DNA of 64,000 bases from Gaiellasilicea sp037720595 (GCA_037720595.1 JBBJLW010000015.1:9806-73805), one strand, 5' to 3'; positions 46,661-55,425 are shown, numbered from the stretch's first letter. Made by a program: numbers and translations. The notes: generated by a model from the letters alone, not told the origin.

Positions 46661-48139
46661 ATGGCGGTCGAGAAGCACAAGCCTTCGACCCCGGCGCTGA
46701 CGGAGTGGGAGTATGCGCCCGCCCCCGAGGCCCGCGAGATCGTCACGCTCGAGAAGCGCTACGGCCTCTTCGTCGGCGGGAAGTTCGTCGCTCCGAAGTC
46801 GAAGGAGTGGCAGACGACGATCTCGCCCGCGACCGAGGAGAAGCTCGCCGAGGTCGCCTACGCCGGCGAGGCGGACGTCACCGGGGCGGTCGTTGCCGCC
46901 CGTAGCGCTTTCGAGAACGGCTGGTCGGGGCTCGCGCCTGCCGAGCGGGCCAAGTACCTCTTCAGGATCGCGCGCCTGATCCAGGAGCGCGCGCGCGAGC
47001 TCGCCGTCCTCGAGAGCCTCGACGGAGGCAAGCCGATTCGCGAGTCGCGGGACGTCGACGTCCCTCTCGCCGCCGCGCACTTCTTCTACTACGCGGGCTG
47101 GGCCGACAAGCTCGAGTACGCCTTTCCGAACCGGCGCTCCCGTCCGCTCGGCGTGGCCGGCCAGATCATCCCGTGGAACTTCCCGCTCCTGATGCTGGCG
47201 TGGAAGATCGCGCCCGCGCTCGCAGCCGGGAACACCGTCGTCCTGAAGCCGGCGGAGACGACGCCTCTCACCGCCCTGCTCTTCGCGGACATCTGCCGCC
47301 AGGCGGAGCTTCCTCCCGGCGTCGTCAACATCGTCACCGGCGACGGGCGTGCAGGCGCGGCGCTCGTCAAGCACCCGGACGTGGACAAGATCGCGTTCAC
47401 CGGCTCGACCGGGGTCGGCAAGGCGATCCAGCGCGAGCTGGCCGGGACGGACACGCGGCTGACGCTCGAGCTCGGCGGCAAGGCCGCGAACATCGTCTTC
47501 GACGACTGCGCGCTCGACCAGGCCGTGGAGGGGATCGTCAACGGGATCTACTTCAACCAGGGTCACGTCTGCTGCGCGGGCTCGCGGCTCCTCGTCCAGG
47601 AGTCGATCTACGAGCAGACGGTGGCCAAGCTGAAGCGCCGACTCGAGACGCTCCGGCTCGGCGACCCGCTGGACAAGAACACCGATATCGGGGCGATCAA
47701 CTCGAAGCTGCAGCTGGACCGGATCACCGAGCTCGTCCAGTCGGGCAAGGACGAGGGCGCCGAGATCTTCCAGCCCGCCTGTCGCCTGCCGGAGAAGGGC
47801 TACTGGTTCGCGCCCACCGTCTTCACGAACGTCGCCCAGAGCTATCGGATCGCACAGGAGGAGATCTTCGGGCCGGTGCTGAGCGTGCTCACGTTCCGCA
47901 CCCCCGAGGAGGCGATCGAGAAGGCGAACAACACCGCCTACGGCCTCTCCGCAGGCGTCTGGACGGAGAAGGGCTCGCGGATCCTCTGGATGGCCGAGCG
48001 GCTGCGCGCGGGCGTCGTCTGGGCGAACACGTTCAACCGCTTCGACCCCGCATCGCCGTTCGGCGGCTACAAGGAATCGGGCTTCGGGCGCGAGGGCGGC
48101 CGGCACGGGCTCGAGCCGTACCTGAGGTTCGACGCATGA
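46661..48139 (+). CDS. aldehyde dehydrogenase family protein (full length)
   Basis: 492 residues from ATG 46661. NAD(P)-dependent oxidation of an aldehyde. 'IIPWNFPLLMLAWKIAPALAAGNTVVLKPAE', 'FTGSTGVGK', catalytic Glu in 'TLELGGKAANI', catalytic Cys in 'NQGHVCCAGSR', 'EEIFGPVLSV', 'SPFGGYKESGFGRE'. It follows deoC, so acetaldehyde or another aldose-derived aldehyde is a likely substrate. The stop overlaps a 28-residue ORF. Confidence 0.95.
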   Translation: MAVEKHKPSTPALTEWEYAPAPEAREIVTLEKRYGLFVGGKFVAPKSKEWQTTISPATEEKLAEVAYAGEADVTGAVVAARSAFENGWSGLAPAERAKYLFRIARLIQERARELAVLESLDGGKPIRESRDVDVPLAAAHFFYYAGWADKLEYAFPNRRSRPLGVAGQIIPWNFPLLMLAWKIAPALAAGNTVVLKPAETTPLTALLFADICRQAELPPGVVNIVTGDGRAGAALVKHPDVDKIAFTGSTGVGKAIQRELAGTDTRLTLELGGKAANIVFDDCALDQAVEGIVNGIYFNQGHVCCAGSRLLVQESIYEQTVAKLKRRLETLRLGDPLDKNTDIGAINSKLQLDRITELVQSGKDEGAEIFQPACRLPEKGYWFAPTVFTNVAQSYRIAQEEIFGPVLSVLTFRTPEEAIEKANNTAYGLSAGVWTEKGSRILWMAERLRAGVVWANTFNRFDPASPFGGYKESGFGREGGRHGLEPYLRFDA

Positions 48140-48222
48140 GACGCCTTCGCTTGCCGCTGCTCCTGCTTGCCGGCGTGATCGCGCTTGTCGCGTCCGACCG
48201 CCGCTTCGGGAGCGCCAGATGA
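48136..48222 (+). CDS. possible 28-residue membrane peptide between ALDH genes
   Basis: ATG 48136 overlaps the ALDH stop (ATGA). The product has a basic start 'MRRLR', a hydrophobic run 'LPLLLLAGVIALVA' and a basic end 'DRRFGSAR'. The stop is followed after one base by the GTG of the next gene, so it may be a real small protein or a translational bridge. No homology recognised. Confidence 0.4.
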   Translation: MRRLRLPLLLLAGVIALVASDRRFGSAR

Positions 48223-48223
48223 G

Positions 48224-49033
48224 GTGGAAGAGCTGAGCAAGCGGCTGCCCGTCCGCAAGACGTACAAGCTCTTCGTCGGCGGCGCGTTTCCGCGGTCCGA
48301 GTCCGGGCGCACGTATGAGGCCGAGGGCCAGAACATGGCCCGCGCCTCGCGGAAGGACGCGCGCGACGCGGTGGTGGCGGCTCGGAAGGCACAGCCCGGC
48401 TGGGCAGCGGCGACCGCCTACAACCGCGGCCAGGTGCTCTACCGGATCGCGGAGATGATGGAGGCACGCACTACCGAGCTCGCCGCCGTCTGCTCCGGCA
48501 AGCCGGAGGTCGCGGCCGCGATCGACCGCGTGGTCTGGTACGCGGGCTGGGCCGACAAGCTTGCGCAGGTGCTCGGCTCCTCGAATCCGGTCTCCGGCCC
48601 GTACTTCAACTTCACGGTGCCCGAGCCGACCGGCGTCGTCGCGATCCTCGCGCCCGACGAGCCCGCGCTCAGCGGTCTCGTCTCGCGACTCGCGCCCGCG
48701 ATCGTCGGCGGCAACGCGGCCGTCGTAATCGCTTCGGAGACGCATCCCGTCGCCGCGATCGAGCTCGCCGAGGCGATCGCCACCTCGGACGTTCCAGGCG
48801 GCATCGTCAACATCCTCACGGGGTATCGCGAGGAGCTGGCCCCGATCCTCGCCGGGCACATGGACGTCAACGCGATCGACGTCACCGGCGCCAACGGGCA
48901 GTCGGAAGACCTGGAGCGGCTCGCCGCCGACAACGTTAAGCGCGTCGTGCACGGCTCGGCCGAGGAGCAGAGCCCGTGGGCGATCGCGAGCTTCCTCGAG
49001 CTGAAGACGATCTGGCACCCGATCGGCCAATAA
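48224..49033 (+). CDS. truncated aldehyde dehydrogenase-like protein (NAD-binding part only)
   Basis: 269 residues from GTG 48224; an earlier TTG at 48185 is possible. It matches the N-terminal half of ALDH: 'KTYKLFVGGAFPRSESGRTYE', 'VVWYAGWADKLAQVLG', 'PTGVVAILAPDEPALSGLVSRLAPAIVGGNAAVVIASE', 'DVPGGIVNILTG'. The catalytic Glu and Cys region is absent; the protein ends shortly after 'INAID'-like segment 'NAIDVTGANGQ' with a novel tail. It may partner the full-length ALDH or be a scaffold. The frame is clean, arguing against recent decay. Confidence 0.85.
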   Translation: MEELSKRLPVRKTYKLFVGGAFPRSESGRTYEAEGQNMARASRKDARDAVVAARKAQPGWAAATAYNRGQVLYRIAEMMEARTTELAAVCSGKPEVAAAIDRVVWYAGWADKLAQVLGSSNPVSGPYFNFTVPEPTGVVAILAPDEPALSGLVSRLAPAIVGGNAAVVIASETHPVAAIELAEAIATSDVPGGIVNILTGYREELAPILAGHMDVNAIDVTGANGQSEDLERLAADNVKRVVHGSAEEQSPWAIASFLELKTIWHPIGQ

Positions 49034-49052
49034 TCGGCGGGCAGCAGGTTGA

Positions 49053-50543
49053 TCACCCGCGGGTCGCGAAGATCGCCTGCCTGAACTCGGCGCCGGCCGG
49101 CTCGGAGGCGAGCGCCCAGACCGCGAGGGGCCGACCCGCCGCGTACGTGACCGAGATGTAGTCCGCGAGCATCGCCCCCTGGCTCGTGCCCGGCAGCCAG
49201 TGGCGCAACATCGTCTGCGCGCTCAGTCGTCTCGGAGCACTCCACGTCACGCCCGCGTTCGTCGACTCGACCAGCTCCGCGTCGATTCCGATCCCCACCG
49301 CGTAGAAGAGGATCGCGAGCCGTCCGCTCACGGGGTCGGAGGCGATTGCGGGAATCGCAGCCGTCCGGCCGCTCGTAACGCGTCTTGGCGCGGTCCACTC
49401 ATTCCCGTCCGTCGAGGTCGAGACGACGACGTCGTTCCCGCTGCAGCTCGGGCGCAGCCGGCAGTCGTGCCAGGTCGCCCAGATCCGGCCTGTCCGGTCG
49501 ACCTCGACCGACGGGAGCACCGGCAGCCGCAGCCCGACGACGAACGCGTCCATCGGGCTCACGAGCACAGGCGGCTCGAGAGTCGCGCCGCCGTCGCGCG
49601 AGCGGGCGGCGTCGATCTCCTCCCGGCCCTCTGTTGCGCTCCTGTAAACGACCACGAGCGTCCCGTCCGGCTGGATCGCCGGAAACGCACCGACCAACGA
49701 GAGCGGCGCGATCGAGACCGGTTGCGCCCATGTCAGTCCGCCGTCGGTCGAGGTCTGGACGGAGAGGCCGCCGCGGACGAAGTCGCTGTAGGCGAGGTAG
49801 CAGCGGCCGCGGAACGGGCTTGCGGCGCCGTTGTCACAGGCGAGCCACTGCTTGTCGTAGGCGATGTCGCCGTCGATCGTGGCCGCGGCCGCGTCGATCG
49901 GATCGCTCCACGCGAGCCCGTCTGTCGAGCGGTTGATCGTCAGCCGAGTCGGCTCGAAGAGTGCGAGCGAGCTCGCGAGCCAGACGCCGTGGACGTCGTC
50001 GTAGGCGACGACGGGGTCGCTCGCGGCGGCCGCAGACCCGGGTCGTGGCGCGAGCGCGGTGATCCCGGGCAACTCGCCGCCGCGCCAGGTGGCGCCGTCG
50101 TCCCTTGAGGTGGCGAACGCGATGTTCGCCGAGGCCCCCGCCGACCGCCTGCCGGTCTGGAAGACGGCGACCGTCGTCCGGCCGAAGGTGAAGCTGTCGG
50201 GCTCGACCTGCGTCTCGTGCTGGCCGTCGCGGTTCGCGTAGGTGTCGCGCGAGAGCCGCCGTGAGACGACCTCGCAGTCGGCCGCCACCCGGTCGGCCGG
50301 ATCGGCGTTGACGATGTCGCGGCCCGCCCCGCACGAGACCGTGTCCCGCGCTCTGTCGTACTGGACAGCGATCCGATCATGACCGGCACCAGCCGCCACG
50401 CGATCTGCGCCGCCGCGCGCCAGGATGAGGTCGGCGCGTGCCGTTCCCGCGAGCCGCTCGCCGCGCGTCGTCCCCTGGATGGTCGCCGCTCCGGCCGCGC
50501 CGGCGAGGAGGAGCGCGAGCCCGCCGGCCAGGAGCGTCCTCAT
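49053..50543 (-). CDS. secreted sialidase-like BNR/Asp-box protein
   Basis: 496 residues from ATG 50543; TACCGT ends 6 bases upstream on this strand. Signal peptide 'MRTLLAGGLALLLAGAAGA', then a short RTX-like stretch ('GERLAGTARADLILARGGADRVAAGAGHD'), then a six-bladed-type propeller with Asp boxes: 'SRDDGATW', 'STDGGLTW', 'SRDGGATL', 'STDGNEW', 'STNAGVTW'. The catalytic Arg triad and Tyr of true sialidases could not be assigned, so glycosidase activity is uncertain. Confidence 0.82.
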   Translation of the reverse strand: MRTLLAGGLALLLAGAAGAATIQGTTRGERLAGTARADLILARGGADRVAAGAGHDRIAVQYDRARDTVSCGAGRDIVNADPADRVAADCEVVSRRLSRDTYANRDGQHETQVEPDSFTFGRTTVAVFQTGRRSAGASANIAFATSRDDGATWRGGELPGITALAPRPGSAAAASDPVVAYDDVHGVWLASSLALFEPTRLTINRSTDGLAWSDPIDAAAATIDGDIAYDKQWLACDNGAASPFRGRCYLAYSDFVRGGLSVQTSTDGGLTWAQPVSIAPLSLVGAFPAIQPDGTLVVVYRSATEGREEIDAARSRDGGATLEPPVLVSPMDAFVVGLRLPVLPSVEVDRTGRIWATWHDCRLRPSCSGNDVVVSTSTDGNEWTAPRRVTSGRTAAIPAIASDPVSGRLAILFYAVGIGIDAELVESTNAGVTWSAPRRLSAQTMLRHWLPGTSQGAMLADYISVTYAAGRPLAVWALASEPAGAEFRQAIFATRG

Positions 50544-50576
50544 CGCGACACGGTAGCTCGGGTAGACTCGCGCCGC
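50544..50576. promoter_or_regulatory. 33-bp divergent promoter gap
   Basis: Plus strand TAGACT (50563-50568) ends 8 bases before GTG 50577. Minus strand TACCGT ends 6 bases before ATG 50543. Two leaderless-type promoters fit in 33 bases. Confidence 0.5.
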
Positions 50577-51092
50577 GTGACGCCCTCGAGACGTTTGAGC
50601 CAGGCGATCTCCGAAGGCGACGGGATCTCGCTGATCGTGCCGGTGGAGCTGCCTGAAGCGGCGCGGGCGGCCGAGGCAGACGGCGCCGAGGCTCTGGTCG
50701 CCCACGGTGATGCGATCGCCGCAATCCGCGCGGCGACCTCGCTGCCGGTGGTTTCGTATTTTGCGCGCGGAGCGCCCGCGGGGGACGCATGCATCGTCGG
50801 CGCCGACGCCGAGTGGGAGCACCTGGACGGGCAGGACATCGAGATCGTCGTCCGGGTCGAGCACGAGGACGAGCTCGAGGAAGCGCTCGAGCGCCACGAC
50901 CCCGAGATCTTCGTCCTGGCCTGTGGCGAGTCGGACGAGCGGCTCGAGCGCGTGCTCGACCTGCTCTCGGACGTCCCGGCCGGGAAGCTCGCGATCGCGG
51001 AGCTGCCGGGGGTGACGCGGGCCGAGATCGACGAGCTCGAGCGGGCCGGCTGCGACGCGGTTCTCGTCGGTGCGGCTGCCCCGGCGGGATAG
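50577..51092 (+). CDS. short TIM-barrel protein resembling indole-3-glycerol-phosphate synthase
   Basis: 171 residues from GTG 50577. 'GISLIVPVELPEAARAAEADGAEALVAHG', 'LPVVSYFARG', 'EIVVRVEHEDELEEALERHDPEIFVLA' and 'AIAELPGVTRAEIDELERAGCDAVLVGAAA' follow strands 2-8 of TrpC-like barrels, but the protein is about 90 residues shorter and the TrpC catalytic Lys/Glu are not evident. Probably not a TrpC. It overlaps the glycosyltransferase gene by 23 bases. Confidence 0.7.
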   Translation: MTPSRRLSQAISEGDGISLIVPVELPEAARAAEADGAEALVAHGDAIAAIRAATSLPVVSYFARGAPAGDACIVGADAEWEHLDGQDIEIVVRVEHEDELEEALERHDPEIFVLACGESDERLERVLDLLSDVPAGKLAIAELPGVTRAEIDELERAGCDAVLVGAAAPAG

Positions 51093-52575
51093 GGGCCGCC
51101 CGGAGGGGCGGTGGCTCGCGCTCGCGGCGCTCCTCCTGCTGGCCGCCGCGCTGAGGCTCCCCGGGCTCCGCTACGGGCTCCCGTTTCCGCTCCTCAATCC
51201 CGACGAGGAGTCGATCGTCCCCCGCGCCTGGGAGCTGGCTCACGGCGGCGGGCTCGATCCCGGCTGGTACGACTACCCGAGCCTGCTCTTCGCGCTTCTG
51301 GCGCCGTTCCAGGCCTTCGCGGACGAGCCTTCGTATCTCGCTGGCAGGGTCGTTGCTGCGGCCGTCGGGATCGGCGGAGTCGGGGCGGCCTGGTGGCTCG
51401 GCCGGGTCGCGTACGGCCCGCTCGCCGCTGTCGTCGCGGGAGCCACCGTCGCCGTTGCCACCGTCCACGTCGCCTACTCGCACGTCGCCGTCACGGACGT
51501 GCTGCTGACGACGCTCGTCACCGTCTCGCTCGCACTCGCCGTCCAGGGGAGGCTCGAGTGGGCCGGTGTCGCAGCGGGCCTCGCCGCGTCGGCCAAGTAT
51601 CCCGGCCTCTTCCTCGCAGCGCCGCTCTTTGCGGTCGGCTGGCGGCAATGGCGACGCCTCGCGACGAGCGCTGGGCTCGCCGTGCTCGCCTTCGTTTTGA
51701 CGAGCCCGTTCGTCGTCTGGCACGCGGGGGCGGCGTGGGCGGACGTCGTACGCGTCCAGCGGCTCGCCGAGAAGGGTTGGCTTGGCTTCGAGCACGACCA
51801 TCCAACTCCGATCGCCTTTCTCGACCGTCTTTGGGAAAGCCTTGGCCCGGCTCTCGTCGTCGTCCTCGTCGGGCTCGCGCTTGCCGTGAGAACGCTTGTG
51901 TTGAAACAACACAAGCACATCGACTCACCGCAGGGATCGGCCCAACCAGGCCGTTCGTCCCCGGCGCGAACGAAGTTTGTGTTGCAACAACACAAGCTCT
52001 TCCCGGGGCGGGCCGACCTCGCGCTCGCCGTCTTCGCCCTCGTCTACTTCGCCTCTTTGCTGACGCTGAACGCCCACTTCGACCGCTACGTGCTCCCGCT
52101 CGTGCCGGTGCTGGGAGCGCTTGCCGGCCGGGCTCGGCCGCTTGCGGCGCTGACGCTCGCGCTCCTCGTCGTCCCGCTGACCTGGTCGATCGGCGACATC
52201 CGGGAGCTCTCGCGGACGGACACGCGGCTCGTGGCCCACGACTGGATCGAGGAGCACGTTCCTCGCTCATCGACCGTTGCGGTCGATCCCTCGACGGCGC
52301 CGGTGGATGCCGCTCGCGTGATCCGGCTCGAGCTTCCCGGTCCCGGCAGGCCGGCCGACCCCAATCGGGATCTCGCTGCGCTCGCCGCGCAGGGCGTCGA
52401 CTACGTCGTCATCACCGGCGCTGTCTACGACCGCGTCGCTGCAGCGGGCAGCGACTACCCCGAGGCGCTCGTCTTCTACGACCGGCTCGCGCAGAGCACT
52501 ACCGCCAGACGGGTCTTCGACGTCTATCCCGGCAGGAGGCTCGCAGGCCCGTGGGTGGCCGTGTACCGCCTGTAG
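51070..52575 (+). CDS. GT-C glycosyltransferase (ArnT/PMT-like) with repeat-derived insert
   Basis: 501 residues from GTG 51070. Polytopic lipid-sugar glycosyltransferase: acidic motif 'LLNPDEESIVPRAWELAHG' in the first outer loop, 'YPSLLFALLA', 'HVAYSHVAVTDVLLTTLV', 'AGLAASAKYPGLFLAAPLF', and 'LNAHFDRYVLPLVPVLGALAG' near the end. Between two membrane segments about 40 hydrophilic residues ('RTLVLKQHKH' to 'FVLQQHKLFPG') are encoded by an inverted-repeat element (51894-51998) inserted in frame. Confidence 0.88.
   Translation: MRLPRRDRGRPEGRWLALAALLLLAAALRLPGLRYGLPFPLLNPDEESIVPRAWELAHGGGLDPGWYDYPSLLFALLAPFQAFADEPSYLAGRVVAAAVGIGGVGAAWWLGRVAYGPLAAVVAGATVAVATVHVAYSHVAVTDVLLTTLVTVSLALAVQGRLEWAGVAAGLAASAKYPGLFLAAPLFAVGWRQWRRLATSAGLAVLAFVLTSPFVVWHAGAAWADVVRVQRLAEKGWLGFEHDHPTPIAFLDRLWESLGPALVVVLVGLALAVRTLVLKQHKHIDSPQGSAQPGRSSPARTKFVLQQHKLFPGRADLALAVFALVYFASLLTLNAHFDRYVLPLVPVLGALAGRARPLAALTLALLVVPLTWSIGDIRELSRTDTRLVAHDWIEEHVPRSSTVAVDPSTAPVDAARVIRLELPGPGRPADPNRDLAALAAQGVDYVVITGAVYDRVAAAGSDYPEALVFYDRLAQSTTARRVFDVYPGRRLAGPWVAVYRL
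51894..51998. repeat. paired palindromes GCTTGTGTTG family inside a coding region
   Basis: GCTTGTGTTG-AAA-CAACACAAGC (51894-51916) and AGTTTGTGTTG-CAA-CAACACAAGCT (51974-51998) flank about 57 unrelated bases. A second such pair occurs at about 61972-62048. The reading frame of the host gene stays open through it. Confidence 0.8.
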
Positions 52576-52584
52576 GCTGCCGGA

Positions 52585-54219
52585 ATGAGGGCGGAGCGTC
52601 GGAGCGCCGCTGCGATTGGGGTCGCGGTCTTCATCGCCGGCGCGGTCCTGCTCGGGTTGGAGATCGCGTCGAGCCGCGTGCTCGCACCCTTCTTCGGCAG
52701 CTCGCTCTACGTCTGGGGAGCGCTGATCGGTGTCGTCCTCGCCGGGCTCTCGCTCGGCTACTGGCTGGGCGGGATGGCGGCGGATCGCGAGCCGACTCCG
52801 TCGCTCTTCGTGGCCGTGCTCGGGCTTGGCGCCCTCCTCGTGCTTGCGATCCCCTTCGTCGACGGCTGGGTGCTCGACCGGGTCGTCGAGCTGGATCCCG
52901 GGCCGAGACTGAATCCGCTGCTCGCGACGATCGCCCTCTTCGGAGCTCCCGCGGTCGTGCTCGGCACCGTCTCGCCGATCGCCGTCAAGCTGCGCGCCCG
53001 TTCACTCGAGCACCTCGGCCGGACCGCCGGCCGCCTCTTCGCGATCTCGACCGCGGGCTCGATCGCCGGCACATTCGCAACCGCGTTCTGGCTGATCCCC
53101 GAGCTCGGCACCGACCAGTTGCTCGCAGCAGGCGCCGTCGCGTTGATGCTCGCCGCGGCGGCCGTCGCCCTCGTGGAGCGGCTGACCGCGGCCTTCATGC
53201 TCGCGGTCGCGATTGCGGCGGCGAGCTTCGGCGGCGTGCTCTCGCTCGCCCCGGAGAAGGGCGGCATCGTCGCCGCCTCGGAGTTCCGGAACTGGTCCCC
53301 GGTCTACCGCCAGCGCGGAGTCGACGAGGAGGAGCGCCAGGCGCTCGACCCCACCAACGGGCAAGCGGGCTACGAGGTCCTGCACGCGAAGGACACGCAG
53401 TACCACCGGCTCGCTGTCGTCCAGGACTCGACGAGTCGCTACCTCCGGTTCGATAGCTCCTTCCAGAGCGGCATGTACCGGGCTCAGCCGTTCCGGACGC
53501 GATTCGACTACACCGACTACCTACAGCTCGCGCTCGCCTACAACCCCGGCGCGAGGCGGATCCTCTTCGTCGGGCTCGGCGGCGGCTCGGCCCCGAAGCG
53601 GATGTGGCGCGATTTTCTGGCGCTGCGGCTCGACGTCGTGGAGCTCGATCCCGAGGTCGTCGACGTCGCCTACCGCTTCTTCGGACTGCCGCGCGACGAG
53701 CGCCTTCAGGTGGACGTCGAAGACGGCCGGCGCTATCTCGCGCGGAACGAGGGGCCCTGGGACGCGATCGTGATCGACGCCTTCTACTCCGACTCGATTC
53801 CGTTCCACCTCGCGACGCGCGAGTTCCTCGAACTGGCGCGCGCACGGCTCGCGCCGGGCGGGGTGATCGCGACGAATGTGATCGGCGCCGTCGCCGGCAA
53901 GCAGTCGCGGTTGCTGCGCTCGATGCTGCGCACGTATCGAACCGTCTTTCCCACCGTCGCGACCCACCCGGTGTTCAGCATGGGCGACACGGATTCGAGC
54001 GAGATCAGGAACGTGATCTTCGTCGCAGGCGAGGGAGCCGCTCCAGCGAAACAGTTCCTCGCCGAGCGCTGGCGCGGCATCCGGGTGGACGCGCCCGGCG
54101 CGCCCGACCTCGGTCGCGCGATCCGCGACCGCGTCGACGCTCCGATCTCGACCGGCAACGTGCCGGTGCTGACGGACGACTACGCGCCGACCGACGCGCT
54201 GCTCCTGCTCTTCGGCTAA
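52585..54219 (+). CDS. membrane-anchored spermidine synthase-like protein
   Basis: 544 residues from ATG 52585; TAGGCT ends 6 bases upstream. N-terminal half has six or seven hydrophobic segments ('GLEIASSRVLAPFFGSSLYVWGALIG' signature). C-terminal half is a Rossmann methyltransferase-fold polyamine synthase domain: 'RILFVGLGGGSAPKRM', 'LDVVELDPEVVDVA', 'DAIVIDAFYSDSIPFHLATREFL'. The Asp and Tyr of true SpeE are partly changed, so aminopropyl transfer is unproven. Typical actinobacterial fused 'SpeE-like' protein. Confidence 0.88.
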   Translation: MRAERRSAAAIGVAVFIAGAVLLGLEIASSRVLAPFFGSSLYVWGALIGVVLAGLSLGYWLGGMAADREPTPSLFVAVLGLGALLVLAIPFVDGWVLDRVVELDPGPRLNPLLATIALFGAPAVVLGTVSPIAVKLRARSLEHLGRTAGRLFAISTAGSIAGTFATAFWLIPELGTDQLLAAGAVALMLAAAAVALVERLTAAFMLAVAIAAASFGGVLSLAPEKGGIVAASEFRNWSPVYRQRGVDEEERQALDPTNGQAGYEVLHAKDTQYHRLAVVQDSTSRYLRFDSSFQSGMYRAQPFRTRFDYTDYLQLALAYNPGARRILFVGLGGGSAPKRMWRDFLALRLDVVELDPEVVDVAYRFFGLPRDERLQVDVEDGRRYLARNEGPWDAIVIDAFYSDSIPFHLATREFLELARARLAPGGVIATNVIGAVAGKQSRLLRSMLRTYRTVFPTVATHPVFSMGDTDSSEIRNVIFVAGEGAAPAKQFLAERWRGIRVDAPGAPDLGRAIRDRVDAPISTGNVPVLTDDYAPTDALLLLFG

Positions 54220-54251
54220 CGGGTCGGCTCGAGCGGGTCGAGTCGGGTTTC

Positions 54252-55301
54252 CTACCCGGAAAAGGCCTGCGCGACGGCGTACCACTCCGGTGGCACGGTC
54301 TTCAGCTCCGCGGTCGCCTCCTCGAGCGAGACATCGACGAGCGCATCCCCGTGCAGTGCCGCCATCCGGCCGAACCGGCCTTCGTGGACGAGGTCGGCAG
54401 CCTTCAATCCGTAGCGCGTCGCGAGCACGCGGTCGCGTGGCGTGGGGGTGCCGCCGCGCTGGACGTGACCGAGAACCGTCACCCGAGTCTCGAAGCCCGT
54501 CCGCTCCTCGATCTCCCGGCCGAGGGCGTCGCCGACCCCTCCGAGGGCGACATGGCCGAACTGGTCGCTGGCGCGCGCTTCGCCCGCGACGAGTCGGCGC
54601 TCGCCGGATTCGTAGGTCAGCTCCCACCCTTCGCTGACCACGACGATCGAGAAGTCCTTGCCACCAGCGTGGCGCTTCTCGAGGCCGCGGCAGGCGGCCT
54701 CGACGGTGATCGGCTGCTCGGGGATCAGGATCACGTCCGCGCCGCCGGCGATCCCGCTGTGAACCGCGATCCAGCCCGCGTGCCGGCCCATCACCTCGAC
54801 CACCATCACGCGGTTGTGGGACTCAGCCGTCGTGTGGAGCCGGTCGATCGCCTCGGTGGCGATCGTGACGGCGGTGTCGAAGCCAAAGGTGTAGTCGGTT
54901 CCGGAGAGATCGTTGTCGATCGTCTTCGGAACGCCGACCACCGGGAAGCCGTGCTCGGCGTACAACCGGGCCGCAACGCCGAGTGTGTCCTCGCCGCCGA
55001 TCGCGACGAGGGCGTCGAGCCGCTCGTGATCGAAGGTCGCGAGCACCTGCTCGACTCCGCCCTCGAGCTTGTACGGATTGGTCCGCGTCGTGCCGAGGAT
55101 GGTGCCGCCGCGGGGCAGGATCCCCGAGACGTCGCGCCGCTCCAGAGGCTGCACGATCCCTTCGACGAGTCCTCGCCAGCCCTCGCGCACGGCCAGAACC
55201 TCCCAGCCGCGGTCGAATGACCGCCGCGTCACCGCGCGAATCACGGCGTTCAGCCCCGGGCAGTCGCCGCCGCCGGTCAGGATCGCTACTCGTTTCGCCA
55301 C
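54252..55301 (-). CDS. pfkA: 6-phosphofructokinase, sequence signature of the PPi-dependent type
   Basis: 349 residues from GTG 55301; TAGACT (minus, 55308-55313) ends 6 bases upstream. 'LTGGGDCPGLNAVIRA', 'GGEDTLGVA', 'PKTIDNDL', 'MGRHAGWIA'. Where ATP enzymes have Gly104 and Gly124 (E. coli numbering), this has Asp (residue 105) and Lys (126), the pair known from pyrophosphate-dependent PFKs. It may therefore use PPi and run reversibly. Convergent with the spermidine-synthase-like gene. Confidence 0.94.
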   Translation of the reverse strand: MAKRVAILTGGGDCPGLNAVIRAVTRRSFDRGWEVLAVREGWRGLVEGIVQPLERRDVSGILPRGGTILGTTRTNPYKLEGGVEQVLATFDHERLDALVAIGGEDTLGVAARLYAEHGFPVVGVPKTIDNDLSGTDYTFGFDTAVTIATEAIDRLHTTAESHNRVMVVEVMGRHAGWIAVHSGIAGGADVILIPEQPITVEAACRGLEKRHAGGKDFSIVVVSEGWELTYESGERRLVAGEARASDQFGHVALGGVGDALGREIEERTGFETRVTVLGHVQRGGTPTPRDRVLATRYGLKAADLVHEGRFGRMAALHGDALVDVSLEEATAELKTVPPEWYAVAQAFSG

Positions 55302-55341
55302 GCCCGGAGTCTACGAACCCGGCACTAGACTGATCATGCAG
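55302..55341. promoter_or_regulatory. divergent promoters pfkA / tRNA-Leu
   Basis: TAGACT on the minus strand (55308-55313) serves pfkA and TAGACT on the plus strand (55326-55331) lies 10 bases before the tRNA 5' end. Confidence 0.55.
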
Positions 55342-55425
55342 GCCGAAGTGGCGGAACTGGCAGACGCGCCGGACTCAAAATCCGGTTCCCCTCGGGGAGT
55401 GCGGGTTCGATTCCCGCCTTCGGCA
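55342..55425 (+). tRNA. tRNA-Leu (anticodon CAA)
   Basis: 84 nt. Acceptor GCCGAAG/CTTCGGC with discriminator A, anticodon stem CCGGA/TCCGG around loop CTCAAAA (anticodon CAA, reads UUG), long variable arm as in class II tRNAs, T arm GCGGG-TTCGATT-CCCGC. CCA is not encoded. Length and 7-bp acceptor exclude tRNA-Sec. Confidence 0.96.

Noticed and set aside
46655..49030. 791-codon open frame opposite both aldehyde dehydrogenase genes
   Set aside because: Shadow frame of high-GC codon use; no domain features and no plausible start signal.
51891..52000. CRISPR-like repeat unit from the two TTGTGTTG palindromes
   Set aside because: Only two units, not direct repeats with regular spacers, and located in a coding frame.
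55342..55425. tRNA-Sec, considered because of the two selenoproteins
   Set aside because: Anticodon loop gives CAA, acceptor is 7 bp and length 84 nt; this is tRNA-Leu.
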